A stretch of DNA of 58,021 nt from positions 1 to 58,021 of the forward strand of contig CAMLRX010000008.1 in NCBI GenBank assembly GCA_946482545.1. The letters run 5' to 3'. The position numbers and the translations under genes were made by a program. The stretch is from an uncultured Flavihumibacter sp. GTDB taxonomy: Bacteria > Bacteroidota > Bacteroidia > Chitinophagales > Chitinophagaceae. Below the pieces are notes generated by a model that did not search any database, had not been told where the DNA came from, and saw only the letters and a list, made by a program, of their open reading frames with translations. This document shows positions 14,927-23,821 of this stretch, piece by piece (position 1 is the stretch's first letter; every line of letters begins with the position of its first letter).

Positions 14927-15455
14927 TGCTCCTGATTTTTGAAAAAAGATCCCATGCCACGATGCCCGCCGTTACCGACACGTTAAGGGAATGTTTCATG
15001 CCCAACTGCGGCACTTCAATGCAGCCTTCGCACAAAGGCAATACGGAAGCCTGGACACCTTCCACTTCATTGCCGAGGATCAGGGCCAGCTTCTCTCCTG
15101 CTTCCGGTTTAAATTCGTTCAGCATTTTGCTGCCTTCCGCCTGCTCTATCGCCCACACTTTATAGCCGGTTTTAACCAGTTCTTCAACGGCTTCTATCAA
15201 TGAAGCGGCATAGCGCCATTGCACGGTTTCCGTGGCACCCAGCGCTGTTTTATGGATGTCGCGGTGCGGCGGTTGCGGCGTGTAACCACACAATACAATA
15301 CTTTCCAGCAGGAAGGCATCGGCCGTTCTGAAAATGCTGCCCACATTGTGCATACTCCGCACATTGTCGAGTACTAATACCAGCGGTGTTTTTTCTGAAA
15401 GACGGAATTCCTGGACGGTCTTACGCCCCAGTTCATCCATACTTAATTTTCGCAT
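14919..15455 (-). CDS. SpoU/TrmH-family RNA 2'-O-methyltransferase
   Basis: 178 residues with a SPOUT (trefoil knot) fold; it methylates a ribose 2'-OH in tRNA or rRNA using S-adenosylmethionine. The three motifs are DNVRSMHNVGSIFRTADAF near residue 30, LALILGNEVEGVQ near 125 and QLGMKHSLNVSVTAGIVAWDLF near 150-172. It lacks the N-terminal substrate-binding domain of RlmB. The exact target is unknown. Eighteen bases separate it from the transporter gene upstream, and it overlaps the prenyltransferase gene. Confidence 0.9.
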   Translation of the reverse strand: MRKLSMDELGRKTVQEFRLSEKTPLVLVLDNVRSMHNVGSIFRTADAFLLESIVLCGYTPQPPHRDIHKTALGATETVQWRYAASLIEAVEELVKTGYKVWAIEQAEGSKMLNEFKPEAGEKLALILGNEVEGVQASVLPLCEGCIEVPQLGMKHSLNVSVTAGIVAWDLFSKIRSNA

Positions 15456-15473
15456 GGGCGCAAAGTTAAGCCT

Positions 15474-16646
15474 TTAAGCCGCTAAAATCTGAATGATCAT
15501 CCAGGTGAGAAAGGCCACGAGCGTCCAGCCTGCATACAGGAGCCATTTAGGGTATTTATAAGAAGCAGGAAGCACCTTCCCCTGGTGTACGCCAATTAAA
15601 AGCAGGGCCACTGCTACCGGAAGAATGAATCCGTTCATGGTGCCCGCCCATACCAATACCTGAACAGGGTTTCCGATAAAAATAAAGGCAAGTGCAGATA
15701 ACCAAATGAATATCAGTATTATAATGCGGTAATTATTTTCTATTACAGGATGAACAGAACGAAGAAAACTGATGGAAGTATAAGCGCAGCCCACCACGGA
15801 AGTGATGGCCGCCGCCCAAAGTATAAAACCAAAAATCATCCTGCCGGCATCCCCCAAGGCAAACTGAAATACCATGGCCGCGGGATTGGCCCCACCTTCC
15901 AGGTTTGCACCCGCCAGCACCACGCCCAGCGCTACCAGGTAAAGCAGACAGCGCATTACCGTTGCGAGTAAAATCCCTCTTACACTGCTGCGCGTAACTT
16001 CCGGAACAGCAGATACGCCCTTCACACCCGCTTCCAATAAGCGGTGCGCTCCGGCAAAACTGATGTAACCGCCTACGGTTCCGCCCACCAATGTAACAAT
16101 GGCCCTGGCGCTCATTTGTTCGGGCCATACAAAGCCTTTCAAAACGGCGGTTCCCGGAATGGAAACGCCACTTAAAACAAATATCATCATACCAATCATG
16201 GTAACGCCAAGTATCTTCGTAAACCAGTCCAGCGCTTTCCCGGCATCTTTCACTGAAAATATAATGGTCGCAATTACAGCGCTGATGAGTACGCCAGTTT
16301 TTACCGGAATACCAGCCAATGATTCTAACCCCATCCCTGTTCCTGCGAAGTTCCCGATGTTGAATACCAGTCCGCCGGCCACAATCAGCAACGATAAAAC
16401 GGTGCCCATGCCGGGCAGAACCCTGTTCACGATATCCGGCGCCTTTTGTTCCGCCACTGTAACGATGCGCCAGATGTTCAGTTGCGCCACTATGTCCAGC
16501 AGCACCGAAACAAGTATTACGAATCCAAATGAGGTGAGCAGTTCTTTGGTAAAAATGGTGGTTTGGGTAATGAAACCCGGACCAATAGCCGAAGTGGCCA
16601 TAAGAAATGCCGCCCCCCAGAACGGTGTTGTTTTTTTTATAGACAT
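15474..16646 (-). CDS. NRAMP-like transporter linked to 5-oxoprolinase
   Basis: 390 residues from MSIKKTTPFWG; a longer frame from 16727 would overlap pxpA by 74 bases and lacks sense as a start. About eleven membrane helices. The N-terminal helix reads ATSAIGPGFITQTTIFT, matching the NRAMP fold position where metal transporters have DPGN; here the Asp and Asn are replaced, so a metal substrate is doubtful. The same type of protein (YcsG) accompanies the kipI/kipA/ycsF genes in Bacillus subtilis. The gene starts eight bases after the pxpA stop, so it probably imports a compound used by the 5-oxoprolinase, such as pyroglutamate. That substrate is inference. Confidence 0.82.
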   Translation of the reverse strand: MSIKKTTPFWGAAFLMATSAIGPGFITQTTIFTKELLTSFGFVILVSVLLDIVAQLNIWRIVTVAEQKAPDIVNRVLPGMGTVLSLLIVAGGLVFNIGNFAGTGMGLESLAGIPVKTGVLISAVIATIIFSVKDAGKALDWFTKILGVTMIGMMIFVLSGVSIPGTAVLKGFVWPEQMSARAIVTLVGGTVGGYISFAGAHRLLEAGVKGVSAVPEVTRSSVRGILLATVMRCLLYLVALGVVLAGANLEGGANPAAMVFQFALGDAGRMIFGFILWAAAITSVVGCAYTSISFLRSVHPVIENNYRIIILIFIWLSALAFIFIGNPVQVLVWAGTMNGFILPVAVALLLIGVHQGKVLPASYKYPKWLLYAGWTLVAFLTWMIIQILAA

Positions 16647-16653
16647 AACCTTT

Positions 16654-17373
16654 TCAGGAAGGATTTGTGAAAGATAAATGTAAGGTACGTGCGATATCCA
16701 ACGCATTGGGATGGTCGCCATGAACACAAAGCGTGTCGGCTTCTACCGGAATTACTGTTCCATCGGATGTATGGATTTCTTTTCTGAAAACCATATTACG
16801 CGCATGTATAAGCGCTTTTTCAGGATGAAAGATGACTGCATCAGGTTGTGACCTCGGCAGTAATTTTCCGGTTGACGAATAATTCCTGTCCGCGAAGACT
16901 TCGCTGGCGGTTCTTAAACCCAGTGCTTGCGCTTCAGTGATCATACAACTGCCGCTGAGTCCGTAAAAAACAAGTTCCGGATCAACCTGCAAGGTTGCTT
17001 CCGCAAGCGTTGTGGCCATTTCCCTGTTCTCCGCAGCCATATTGTATAGTGCGCCGTGTGGTTTTACATGGTGCAGTTTCAAACCAAGTTTCATGGCGAG
17101 TTCGAAGGCATCTTTTACCTGGCTGTAAACCAATTCGTACAGTTCGTTTCTTTCAAGTTTGATTTCTTTTCTGCCAAAATGCTCCTTGTCATCAAAACCC
17201 GGATGCGCCCCGATGTTTACCTGGAAAGCATGGCACAGCCGCATAGTATGTTCCATCAGCTCCAGGCTCCCGGCATGGCGGCCACAGGCGATGTTGGCGG
17301 AATGAATATAGGGCATGAGCGCGGCATCGTTGGGAATCCCTTCGCCCATATCGCAATTGATGTCTACCTGCAT
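16654..17373 (-). CDS. pxpA: 5-oxoprolinase subunit A (LamB/YcsF family)
   Basis: 239 residues. One of three subunits of the bacterial ATP-dependent 5-oxoprolinase, which opens pyroglutamate to glutamate. It begins with the family signature VDINCDMGEG and continues with ANIACGRHAG, NIGAHPGFDD near residue 60, HVKPHGALYNMA near 108 and CVHGDHPNA near the C-terminus. It overlaps pxpC by ten bases, so the two are translationally coupled. Confidence 0.96.
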   Translation of the reverse strand: MQVDINCDMGEGIPNDAALMPYIHSANIACGRHAGSLELMEHTMRLCHAFQVNIGAHPGFDDKEHFGRKEIKLERNELYELVYSQVKDAFELAMKLGLKLHHVKPHGALYNMAAENREMATTLAEATLQVDPELVFYGLSGSCMITEAQALGLRTASEVFADRNYSSTGKLLPRSQPDAVIFHPEKALIHARNMVFRKEIHTSDGTVIPVEADTLCVHGDHPNALDIARTLHLSFTNPS

Positions 17374-18359
17374 TTGTATTGTTTGAGATGCGCGTCTGTT
17401 GCGGCCTGAAGGATGTGCAGTTCCTGCTCCATGGCATAACAGAGTTTTTCCGCCACAGACAGTTCAGCGGTATGGAAACGAACGAATTGTCCGGGTTTAA
17501 GCTGTGCGAGTTTGGGAAGATGTGCGCTGATGACATGTCCCACCCGTGGGTATCCTCCGGTGGTTTGATGATCTGCGGCGAGAATAATAAGTTGTCCCGA
17601 AGGCAGCAGTTGGATGGTGCCCGAAGTAACGGCGGAAGAAACCAGTTCTTCGTCGTGTACTCGTTTCAGTGCTGGGCCCTGTAACTGGTACCCCATTCTA
17701 TCGGATGCTGGTTTTACCATGAAGCCCTGTGAGGATACCGCATAGCGCGATGTTTCGGTTAACGTATCCCATTCTTTTCCCCGCGTGAAGAAAAGTGTAT
17801 TCGGATTGTGGTACACGGGTGCTACATTGGCCTTCCAGGGTAGGGTTTGCAACAGATGGTCATCGTGTACCCAGGTTTGCCAGTCGATTTCACATTCTTT
17901 AAAACTGATCGTATCTCCGTTCTGCAATCGGCGGCCTTTGAACCCTCCTTTGCCAATGCTCAAACCTGTTCCGGTACTGCCGAGCCAGCTTTCGGCCTCA
18001 ATGCCACCGGCGATGGCGAGGTAACCACGCATGCCGGAACCGCCGCCCCTGAACTGGAGAATGGTATTTCGCCGCACGATAACTGGTTGCCAAACGGGCA
18101 ATGGACGATCGTTGAGGAAGGGTTGCCATTCCGCGCCACCAATGGCGATGAGCGCATCTTTCTCGAAAAGGAACTGCCCGGAGGGGAAATGCATTTCGAT
18201 CACCGTTTCATTCATAGGATTCCCCACCAGCAGGTTCACCACCCGCGCCGCGTAGCGGTCAACGGCGCCCCCAGGATTGATGCCCCAATGCTGAAAGCCA
18301 TATCTGCCCGTATCCTGGAGCGTATCCAGCACACCTTGTCTGATCACTTTAATGCTCAT
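17364..18359 (-). CDS. pxpC: 5-oxoprolinase subunit C (biotin-dependent carboxyltransferase/KipA family)
   Basis: 331 residues. It starts IKVIRQGVLDTLQDTGRYGFQHWGINPGGAVDRYA, typical of the family, with GGSGMRGYLAIAGGIE near 115 and HQTTGGYPRVGHVISAHLPKLAQL near 270. It works with PxpA and PxpB in pyroglutamate hydrolysis. It overlaps pxpB by eleven bases and pxpA by ten. Confidence 0.96.
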   Translation of the reverse strand: MSIKVIRQGVLDTLQDTGRYGFQHWGINPGGAVDRYAARVVNLLVGNPMNETVIEMHFPSGQFLFEKDALIAIGGAEWQPFLNDRPLPVWQPVIVRRNTILQFRGGGSGMRGYLAIAGGIEAESWLGSTGTGLSIGKGGFKGRRLQNGDTISFKECEIDWQTWVHDDHLLQTLPWKANVAPVYHNPNTLFFTRGKEWDTLTETSRYAVSSQGFMVKPASDRMGYQLQGPALKRVHDEELVSSAVTSGTIQLLPSGQLIILAADHQTTGGYPRVGHVISAHLPKLAQLKPGQFVRFHTAELSVAEKLCYAMEQELHILQAATDAHLKQYKCR

Positions 18360-19074
18360 CGGGACTGTGTTTTTCTTTTATCATCCTGAATTCTTCTGCG
18401 GACACCGGGTAAAACTGCACCTGGTCGCCTGCGGCGAAGTAGGTAGGGTGTTCCTGCGAAGGATCGAACATGGGAACCGGGGTACAACCCAGAATACACC
18501 ATCCACCGGGAGAACTTACGGGGTAAATACCTGTTTGTCCTGCGGCTATCCCCACACTGCCGGCCGGCACCTGCTGACGCGGCGTTTCTTTCCTGGCCAC
18601 TTTAAGTACATCGGGCAACACGCCCATATAAGGAAAGCCCGGCAGGAACCCGAGCAGGAATACCTGGTACACTCTTTCTGAATGCAGTTTTACAATGTCT
18701 TCCCAATGCAATCCAGTGGCCTGCATCACTTCCTGCTTATCCAGGCAATAAGGTTCTTCGTAACAAACCGGGAGCCGGTTTACGGGCAACGCTGTTCTTG
18801 GGGCAGGAACGGCTTTTTGCCAGGCTTCTTCCAATCGTTCCCGCATAAATGCAGCCGCATCAGGCGCCCCGGATTTACGGATCGGGTACACATCATATAT
18901 AATAGTAACGGAATTGTAAGATGGAATGGCATCCTGCAGGCCTGTGATGTGTTGCTGGCGCAGCCACTCGGCCATGGTCACCATTTTCGCATTCACCGGC
19001 AGGCTGATCTTATCCCCGGTTTGGAGCGTAAGGCTGTGATCTCCAAGGGAAAATATTTCGTACACTTTACTCAT
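18349..19074 (-). CDS. pxpB: 5-oxoprolinase subunit B (allophanate hydrolase subunit 1/KipI family)
   Basis: 241 residues and the first gene of the leftward pxp cluster. Marks are PSYNSVTIIYDV near 50, the LHSERVYQVFLLGFLPGFPYMGVLP segment near 130-155, and PAGSVGIAAGQTGIYPVSSPGGWCILGCTP near 170-200. KipI of Bacillus also inhibits a sporulation kinase, but the intact three-gene set here speaks for the enzyme role. Confidence 0.95.
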   Translation of the reverse strand: MSKVYEIFSLGDHSLTLQTGDKISLPVNAKMVTMAEWLRQQHITGLQDAIPSYNSVTIIYDVYPIRKSGAPDAAAFMRERLEEAWQKAVPAPRTALPVNRLPVCYEEPYCLDKQEVMQATGLHWEDIVKLHSERVYQVFLLGFLPGFPYMGVLPDVLKVARKETPRQQVPAGSVGIAAGQTGIYPVSSPGGWCILGCTPVPMFDPSQEHPTYFAAGDQVQFYPVSAEEFRMIKEKHSPDEH

Positions 19075-19192
19075 ATCGGGTTGGTGGTATGAATTTAAGA
19101 CAATCTCCCGGCAGCAGATGCAATTTTTTATTTTCGGCGTTATACACTAAACTTGCATCGAAGCGAGGCATAATTCATCATTATAATTGAAT

Positions 19193-21784
19193 ATGGCAAA
19201 GAATTTACTGATCGTGGAGTCGCCGGCCAAAGCCAAAACCATCGAGAAGATCCTGGGAAAAGATTTCGAGGTGAAGAGTTGTTATGGGCATATCCGCGAC
19301 CTGGAGAAAGATGATATGGGAATTGATATAGCCAATAACTATCAACCCCGCTACACCGTTCCTGATGAAAAGGAGAAGGTGGTGCGCGACCTGCGGCAGC
19401 TTGCCAAAAAAGCCGATGAGGTCTGGCTCGCATCGGATGAGGACCGGGAAGGAGAAAGTATATCCTGGCACCTCGCGGAAGTGCTGGGACTCGACCCGGC
19501 TACTACCAAACGTATTGTTTTCCATGAAATCACCGCTCCCGCCATTAAAAAAGCGGTGAGCAACCCAAGACATATCAACCTCAACCTGGTGAATGCGCAA
19601 CAGGCCCGCCGTGTACTCGACAGGCTCGTGGGCTTCGAACTGAGTCCCGTTCTCTGGCGGAAAGTAGGCATGCAACGCAGTCTGAGCGCCGGAAGGGTAC
19701 AGAGCGTGGCCGTAAGGCTTATCGTGGAAAGGGAACGTGAAATCAATAACTTCCTGCCGGAAAGCAGCTATAAAGTAGAAGCTTTCTTCTCCGCCCTCAA
19801 CATCAGCAATAAAAAAGTAACCTTCAAGGCCGAAGGTCCTTCCAAACTGAATAATCCTGAAACCGCGGAAAAATTCCTGGAAAGCTGTAAAGGCGCGAAT
19901 TACCGTGTTTCAGACATCCAGGTGAAGCCCGCCAAACGCACACCGGCTGCACCTTTCACCACTTCTACCCTTCAGCAGGAAGCTTCGAGGAAGTTAGGAT
20001 ATGGTGTAAGCAGAACCATGTTGCTCGCGCAGAAACTGTACGAAAGCGGTAACATCACCTACATGCGTACGGACAGTATCAACCTGAGTGATACGGCCAT
20101 GGAAGACATCAAAAGTGAGATCAACCGTTCCTACGGCGGCAATTATTACCAGCCCAGGAAGTACAAGAATAAAAACGAAAGCGCGCAGGAAGCGCACGAA
20201 GCCATCCGCCCCACCTACATGAGCAATCATACCGTAGATGATCCGGATGCCAAAAGATTATACGACCTGATCTGGAAAAGGACCATCGCCTCGCAAATGA
20301 GCGACGCAGAGTTCGAAAAAACCATCGCAAAAATCGATATCTCTACCAACCGGGAGCAACTTACCGCCACAGGTGAAGTACTGAAATTCGACGGTTTCCT
20401 AAAAGCCTATACCGAAGGAAAAGATGAGGAAGAAGAAGATGGTGATGCGGAAGGCATGCTGCCGCCACTGGCCGTGAACCAGCAACTTGACCTTGAGGAA
20501 ATGACGGCCACCGAAAAATTCACCCGCCCCGCGCCACGTTATACGGAAGCATCTCTTGTAAAAAAACTGGAAGAGCTCGGCATTGGACGCCCCTCCACTT
20601 ATGCACCCACGATCACCACGATCATGAAACGCAACTACGTGGAGAAACGCGATAAAGACGGCATCAAGCGCGAAGTGCACATCATCCGCCTTGATAAAGG
20701 CAATCAACTTAAAAAAGAAGTTACCGTTGAGAATACCGGCGCTGAAAAAGGAAAATTGTTCCCCACCGACCTCGGTATGGTGGTCACCGATTTCCTGAAG
20801 CAACATTTCAAAAACGTGATGGACTACAACTTCACGGCCAAGATCGAAGAAGAATTTGATGAGATCGCCGATGGTAAGCTGAAGTGGAACAAAATGATCG
20901 ACAGCTTCTACCGGCCCTTCCACAGCGATATCGAAGTAACACTTGAAACCGCTGAACGTGCCAAAGGAGAACGCGAACTCGGTGTTGAACCTGAAACCGG
21001 AAAGCGCGTGATCGCCAGGATGGGACGTTATGGCCCCATGGTACAGATCGGAGAAGCCACTGATGAAGAAAAACCACGCTTCGCCAAACTGAAAACCGAC
21101 CAGAGCATTGAGACCATCTCCATGGAAGAAGCCATGGACCTGTTCAAACTCCCGCTCACCCTGGGGGAGTACAAAGAGAAGGAAGTTGCTGTAAACGTAG
21201 GCAGGTTCGGCCCTTATGTGAAATGGGGCGAGGAATACATCTCCCTTCCCAAAGGAGAAGACCCGCTAACCGTAGACATCGACCGCGCCATTCAACTGAT
21301 CGGCGAGAAAGAACTTGCGGACGCGCCGATCGCCATGTATGAAGGCAAACCAGTTACCAAAGGCAAGGGCAGGTTTGGTCCTTTCATTAAGTGGAACGAT
21401 CTTTTCATAAACATACCACGGGCTTACAATTTTGACCAGCTTACACAGGCGGATTGCCGGGAACTGATCGAAAAAAAACTGGATAAAGAAGCGAACAGGT
21501 TCATCCAGCAATGGCCTGCGGAAAAGATATCCATTGAGAACGGAAGATGGGGGCCATTTGTACGCTTCGGTAAAAAGATGCTTAAATTGGGCAGGAAAGC
21601 GGACAATACAAAATACACCGCTGAAGAAGCCGCAGAAATTGGCCTGGAAGAAGTAAAAAAGATGATTGAAGCTGAATTGCCGGATGCTTTTACGAAAAAA
21701 GCGCCCGCAAAAAAAGCGGCACCAAAGAAAGCAGCCGCCAAAAAAACAGCTCCAAAAAAGGCCGCACCTAAAAAGAAGGCCTAA
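19193..21784 (+). CDS. topA: DNA topoisomerase I with Lys/Ala-rich tail
   Basis: 863 residues from the ATG before AKNLLIVESPAKAKTI; a TTG two codons earlier is less likely. The Toprim domain holds the glutamate (VESPAK) and the acidic triad in SDEDREGE near 80. The active-site Tyr lies in ITYMRTDS near 290. Instead of zinc fingers the C-terminus has repeats of the TopA_C type (RFGPYVKWG, RFGPFIKWND, RWGPFVRFGKK). The last 29 or so residues are a run of KKA/PKK repeats like histone H1 tails, likely to bind DNA. The enzyme relaxes negative supercoils. The downstream gene begins 16 bases after the stop. Confidence 0.96.
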   Translation: MAKNLLIVESPAKAKTIEKILGKDFEVKSCYGHIRDLEKDDMGIDIANNYQPRYTVPDEKEKVVRDLRQLAKKADEVWLASDEDREGESISWHLAEVLGLDPATTKRIVFHEITAPAIKKAVSNPRHINLNLVNAQQARRVLDRLVGFELSPVLWRKVGMQRSLSAGRVQSVAVRLIVEREREINNFLPESSYKVEAFFSALNISNKKVTFKAEGPSKLNNPETAEKFLESCKGANYRVSDIQVKPAKRTPAAPFTTSTLQQEASRKLGYGVSRTMLLAQKLYESGNITYMRTDSINLSDTAMEDIKSEINRSYGGNYYQPRKYKNKNESAQEAHEAIRPTYMSNHTVDDPDAKRLYDLIWKRTIASQMSDAEFEKTIAKIDISTNREQLTATGEVLKFDGFLKAYTEGKDEEEEDGDAEGMLPPLAVNQQLDLEEMTATEKFTRPAPRYTEASLVKKLEELGIGRPSTYAPTITTIMKRNYVEKRDKDGIKREVHIIRLDKGNQLKKEVTVENTGAEKGKLFPTDLGMVVTDFLKQHFKNVMDYNFTAKIEEEFDEIADGKLKWNKMIDSFYRPFHSDIEVTLETAERAKGERELGVEPETGKRVIARMGRYGPMVQIGEATDEEKPRFAKLKTDQSIETISMEEAMDLFKLPLTLGEYKEKEVAVNVGRFGPYVKWGEEYISLPKGEDPLTVDIDRAIQLIGEKELADAPIAMYEGKPVTKGKGRFGPFIKWNDLFINIPRAYNFDQLTQADCRELIEKKLDKEANRFIQQWPAEKISIENGRWGPFVRFGKKMLKLGRKADNTKYTAEEAAEIGLEEVKKMIEAELPDAFTKKAPAKKAAPKKAAAKKTAPKKAAPKKKA

Positions 21785-21800
21785 ACGTTTACAGCGCAGC

Positions 21801-22673
21801 ATGAATGAAACGAAAGAAATATCGGCCCTTTTTCATTTGATAGACGACCCCGATGAAGAAGTTTTCAGCACGGTGGCGAACAGGATCGTGGGCTATGGAA
21901 AACCTATCATTCCGAACCTGGAAAACCTTTGGGAAAATACCCCCCAGGAAGCGGTGCAATTGCGCATCGAATTACTGATCCACCGGTTGCATTATAAGGA
22001 CCTCCTCGCCGATTTCACCCAATGGGCATCGATGAAGGAACCGGATTTGCTTTCCGGCGCCATACTGGTCGCGCGTTTTCAATACCCGGATCTCGTCGTG
22101 AGCCAGGTATTGCAGGAAGTGGAAAAACTCCGCCGGAACGTATGGCTCGAACTCAACACTTACCTCACTTCACTGGAACAGGCCAATGTACTGGGTACCA
22201 TCCTTTATAATTATTTCAACCTGAAAGGACTGGAAACCTCTTACCAGCAACCCAACGATTTTCTCCTCAATAAAGTGCTGGACGCCAAAAAAGGCAACCC
22301 GGTAGGCAATGGCATATTGTACCTGATCCTCTGCGAAATGCTGGAAGTGTCCATTAAAGTAATCAATATTCCCCGCCAGTTTATCCTCGCTTATTTCGAT
22401 TCAGAATTCGATTTCGAAGAAATGCGGCAGGAACCGGAAGATAAAATACAGTTTTACATCGACCCGATGAACGGACATGTATATACGCAGCAGGACATAG
22501 AAACATATTTTAAACGGATATCCGTTCCCCCCACTGTTTCTTACTTCAAGCCCTTCAGCAACAAAAGGGTAATCCAGCACCTGCTGGAAGAACTCGCCAA
22601 ATGTTTCGAGGACGAGAAGAACGTGTATAAGAAGGAAGAATTGATGCAACTGGCCAATATCGTTCATCCATAA
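21801..22673 (+). CDS. SirB1-type transglutaminase-like family protein
   Basis: 290 residues. The start at ATG 21801 keeps it outside topA; the open frame itself reaches back into topA. The protein has the SirB1 layout: an N-terminal helical part (LIDDPDEEVFSTVANRIVGYGKPIIPNLE), then the transglutaminase-like core with NDFLLNKVLDAKKGNPVGNGILYLILCEML near 160-190 and IYVDPMNG-type FYIDPMNGHVYT near 230. The Cys normally preceding the core helix is not apparent (GNPVGNG in place of GxPxxLs), so enzymatic activity is doubtful. Cytoplasmic. Its stop overlaps the next start in TAATG. Confidence 0.82.
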   Translation: MNETKEISALFHLIDDPDEEVFSTVANRIVGYGKPIIPNLENLWENTPQEAVQLRIELLIHRLHYKDLLADFTQWASMKEPDLLSGAILVARFQYPDLVVSQVLQEVEKLRRNVWLELNTYLTSLEQANVLGTILYNYFNLKGLETSYQQPNDFLLNKVLDAKKGNPVGNGILYLILCEMLEVSIKVINIPRQFILAYFDSEFDFEEMRQEPEDKIQFYIDPMNGHVYTQQDIETYFKRISVPPTVSYFKPFSNKRVIQHLLEELAKCFEDEKNVYKKEELMQLANIVHP

Positions 22674-23284
22674 TGTCCATTCAAAGTTCCGGCTGGCAAA
22701 CAGATGCTTTGGTAACAATTCCAGAATCGTTACTGCTCTCTTATGCCTGGTATTGTTTTGCCAGTGCGCATGAAGTCTTTTATACGCATCTGTTAACCGG
22801 TGGAATCATACTTTCGGGTTTTGTGGCATTGCTGATGTGCGCGGGCGCATGGCTGGCATGGAAAAAAGAAATACGGGAAAATGAAGCTGTAAACGAGGCA
22901 CAACGCATGCGCACGTTGGATATGGAGGAAAACATCCTTAACGAAGCTGTGAAAGACCACGAGCTGGATCAGCTAAAGTGGAACGAGATGATCCGTGAAA
23001 ACATCGGCACCACACCGTTAAAACACCGTCCTATTTTACCTATCCTCCTCCGTACATTTGTGTTCGCGTTCCTCGCCTGTTGTTCCCTTCCATTGCTGCA
23101 TGCTTCCGGGTGGATGCAGTATGACTTGCAATTGCATACGGCGGCGGCCGCACTGCTGGCAATTGTGGGCGCGTGGAAGTTCGGTATTACAGGCAGGAAA
23201 ACATGGTCCGGCGCCTTGCGGATGCTGGCCAACGGCGCGGTTTTATATGTAGTGGTGAAAGTATTGTTTGCGATTACAGGATGA
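22673..23284 (+). CDS. Membrane protein of unknown function, distantly VIT/CCC1-like
   Basis: 203 residues. One hydrophobic helix lies near residues 40-63, a charged cytoplasmic helical stretch of about 50 residues rich in Glu and Asn follows (EIRENEAVNEAQRMRTLDM), then three hydrophobic helices fill the C-terminal half. The ending GAWKFGITGRKTWSGALRMLANGAV has the TG-x-GALRML pattern seen at the C-terminus of VIT/CCC1-type iron or manganese transporters, but the similarity is weak and the N-terminal half does not fit well. The overlap with the SirB1-type gene suggests co-expression. Function not known. Confidence 0.6.
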   Translation: MSIQSSGWQTDALVTIPESLLLSYAWYCFASAHEVFYTHLLTGGIILSGFVALLMCAGAWLAWKKEIRENEAVNEAQRMRTLDMEENILNEAVKDHELDQLKWNEMIRENIGTTPLKHRPILPILLRTFVFAFLACCSLPLLHASGWMQYDLQLHTAAAALLAIVGAWKFGITGRKTWSGALRMLANGAVLYVVVKVLFAITG

Positions 23285-23361
23285 GATCAAATGGAACAGT
23301 TTAAATCGTTAGCCTTTCATACAAAGTATTGGCTTAAATGAAATGCTGCGAAAATATATTC

Positions 23362-23760
23362 CTACCCATTTTTTTGCTCTGGTAATTTCATGGCGGGGAA
23401 AAGCGAAGCGATCAGCATACCAACTGATGCCACCTGCGCAAGGATGATGCCCAGCTTCAGTTCCGGACATTCGCCTGCGTAACAGACATTCATGAGCAAC
23501 AGGTTGCGGATACTCCAGGCCAGGTTTGCGCCGCAGAAGAAGAAATTATACCGTTTTGCCCAAACTTTCGGGATCAGGAAGAAAGCGATGGCAGCCGCGG
23601 TAAAAACGAGGTTCATATATGCGGGTCGGCCAAAGTTCGTTCCTTCCGCGTGTAACCCTGTTACCGTGATGTCCTTCGACTCAATGTATATCCATGGAAG
23701 GAAAACGGAAACGATCATCAGCAACGATGCCACAAGGCCTGTTTGAGTGGAATACTTCAT
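23362..23760 (-). CDS. Small four-helix membrane protein of unknown function
   Basis: 132 residues, not recognised. Four hydrophobic segments are visible near residues 7-25, 50-65, 72-92 and 103-122. Two Cys pairs (FFFCGANL and NVCYAGECPEL) may be structural. An inner-membrane location is likely. The gene stands alone between the rightward topA group and the leftward fucosidase gene. Confidence 0.6.
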   Translation of the reverse strand: MKYSTQTGLVASLLMIVSVFLPWIYIESKDITVTGLHAEGTNFGRPAYMNLVFTAAAIAFFLIPKVWAKRYNFFFCGANLAWSIRNLLLMNVCYAGECPELKLGIILAQVASVGMLIASLFPAMKLPEQKNG

Positions 23761-23821
23761 CCGGAGAATTTTCGCAAAAATAAGGTATTCAACCGCTTCG
23801 GAGGTTATTCTTTACCGGCAT

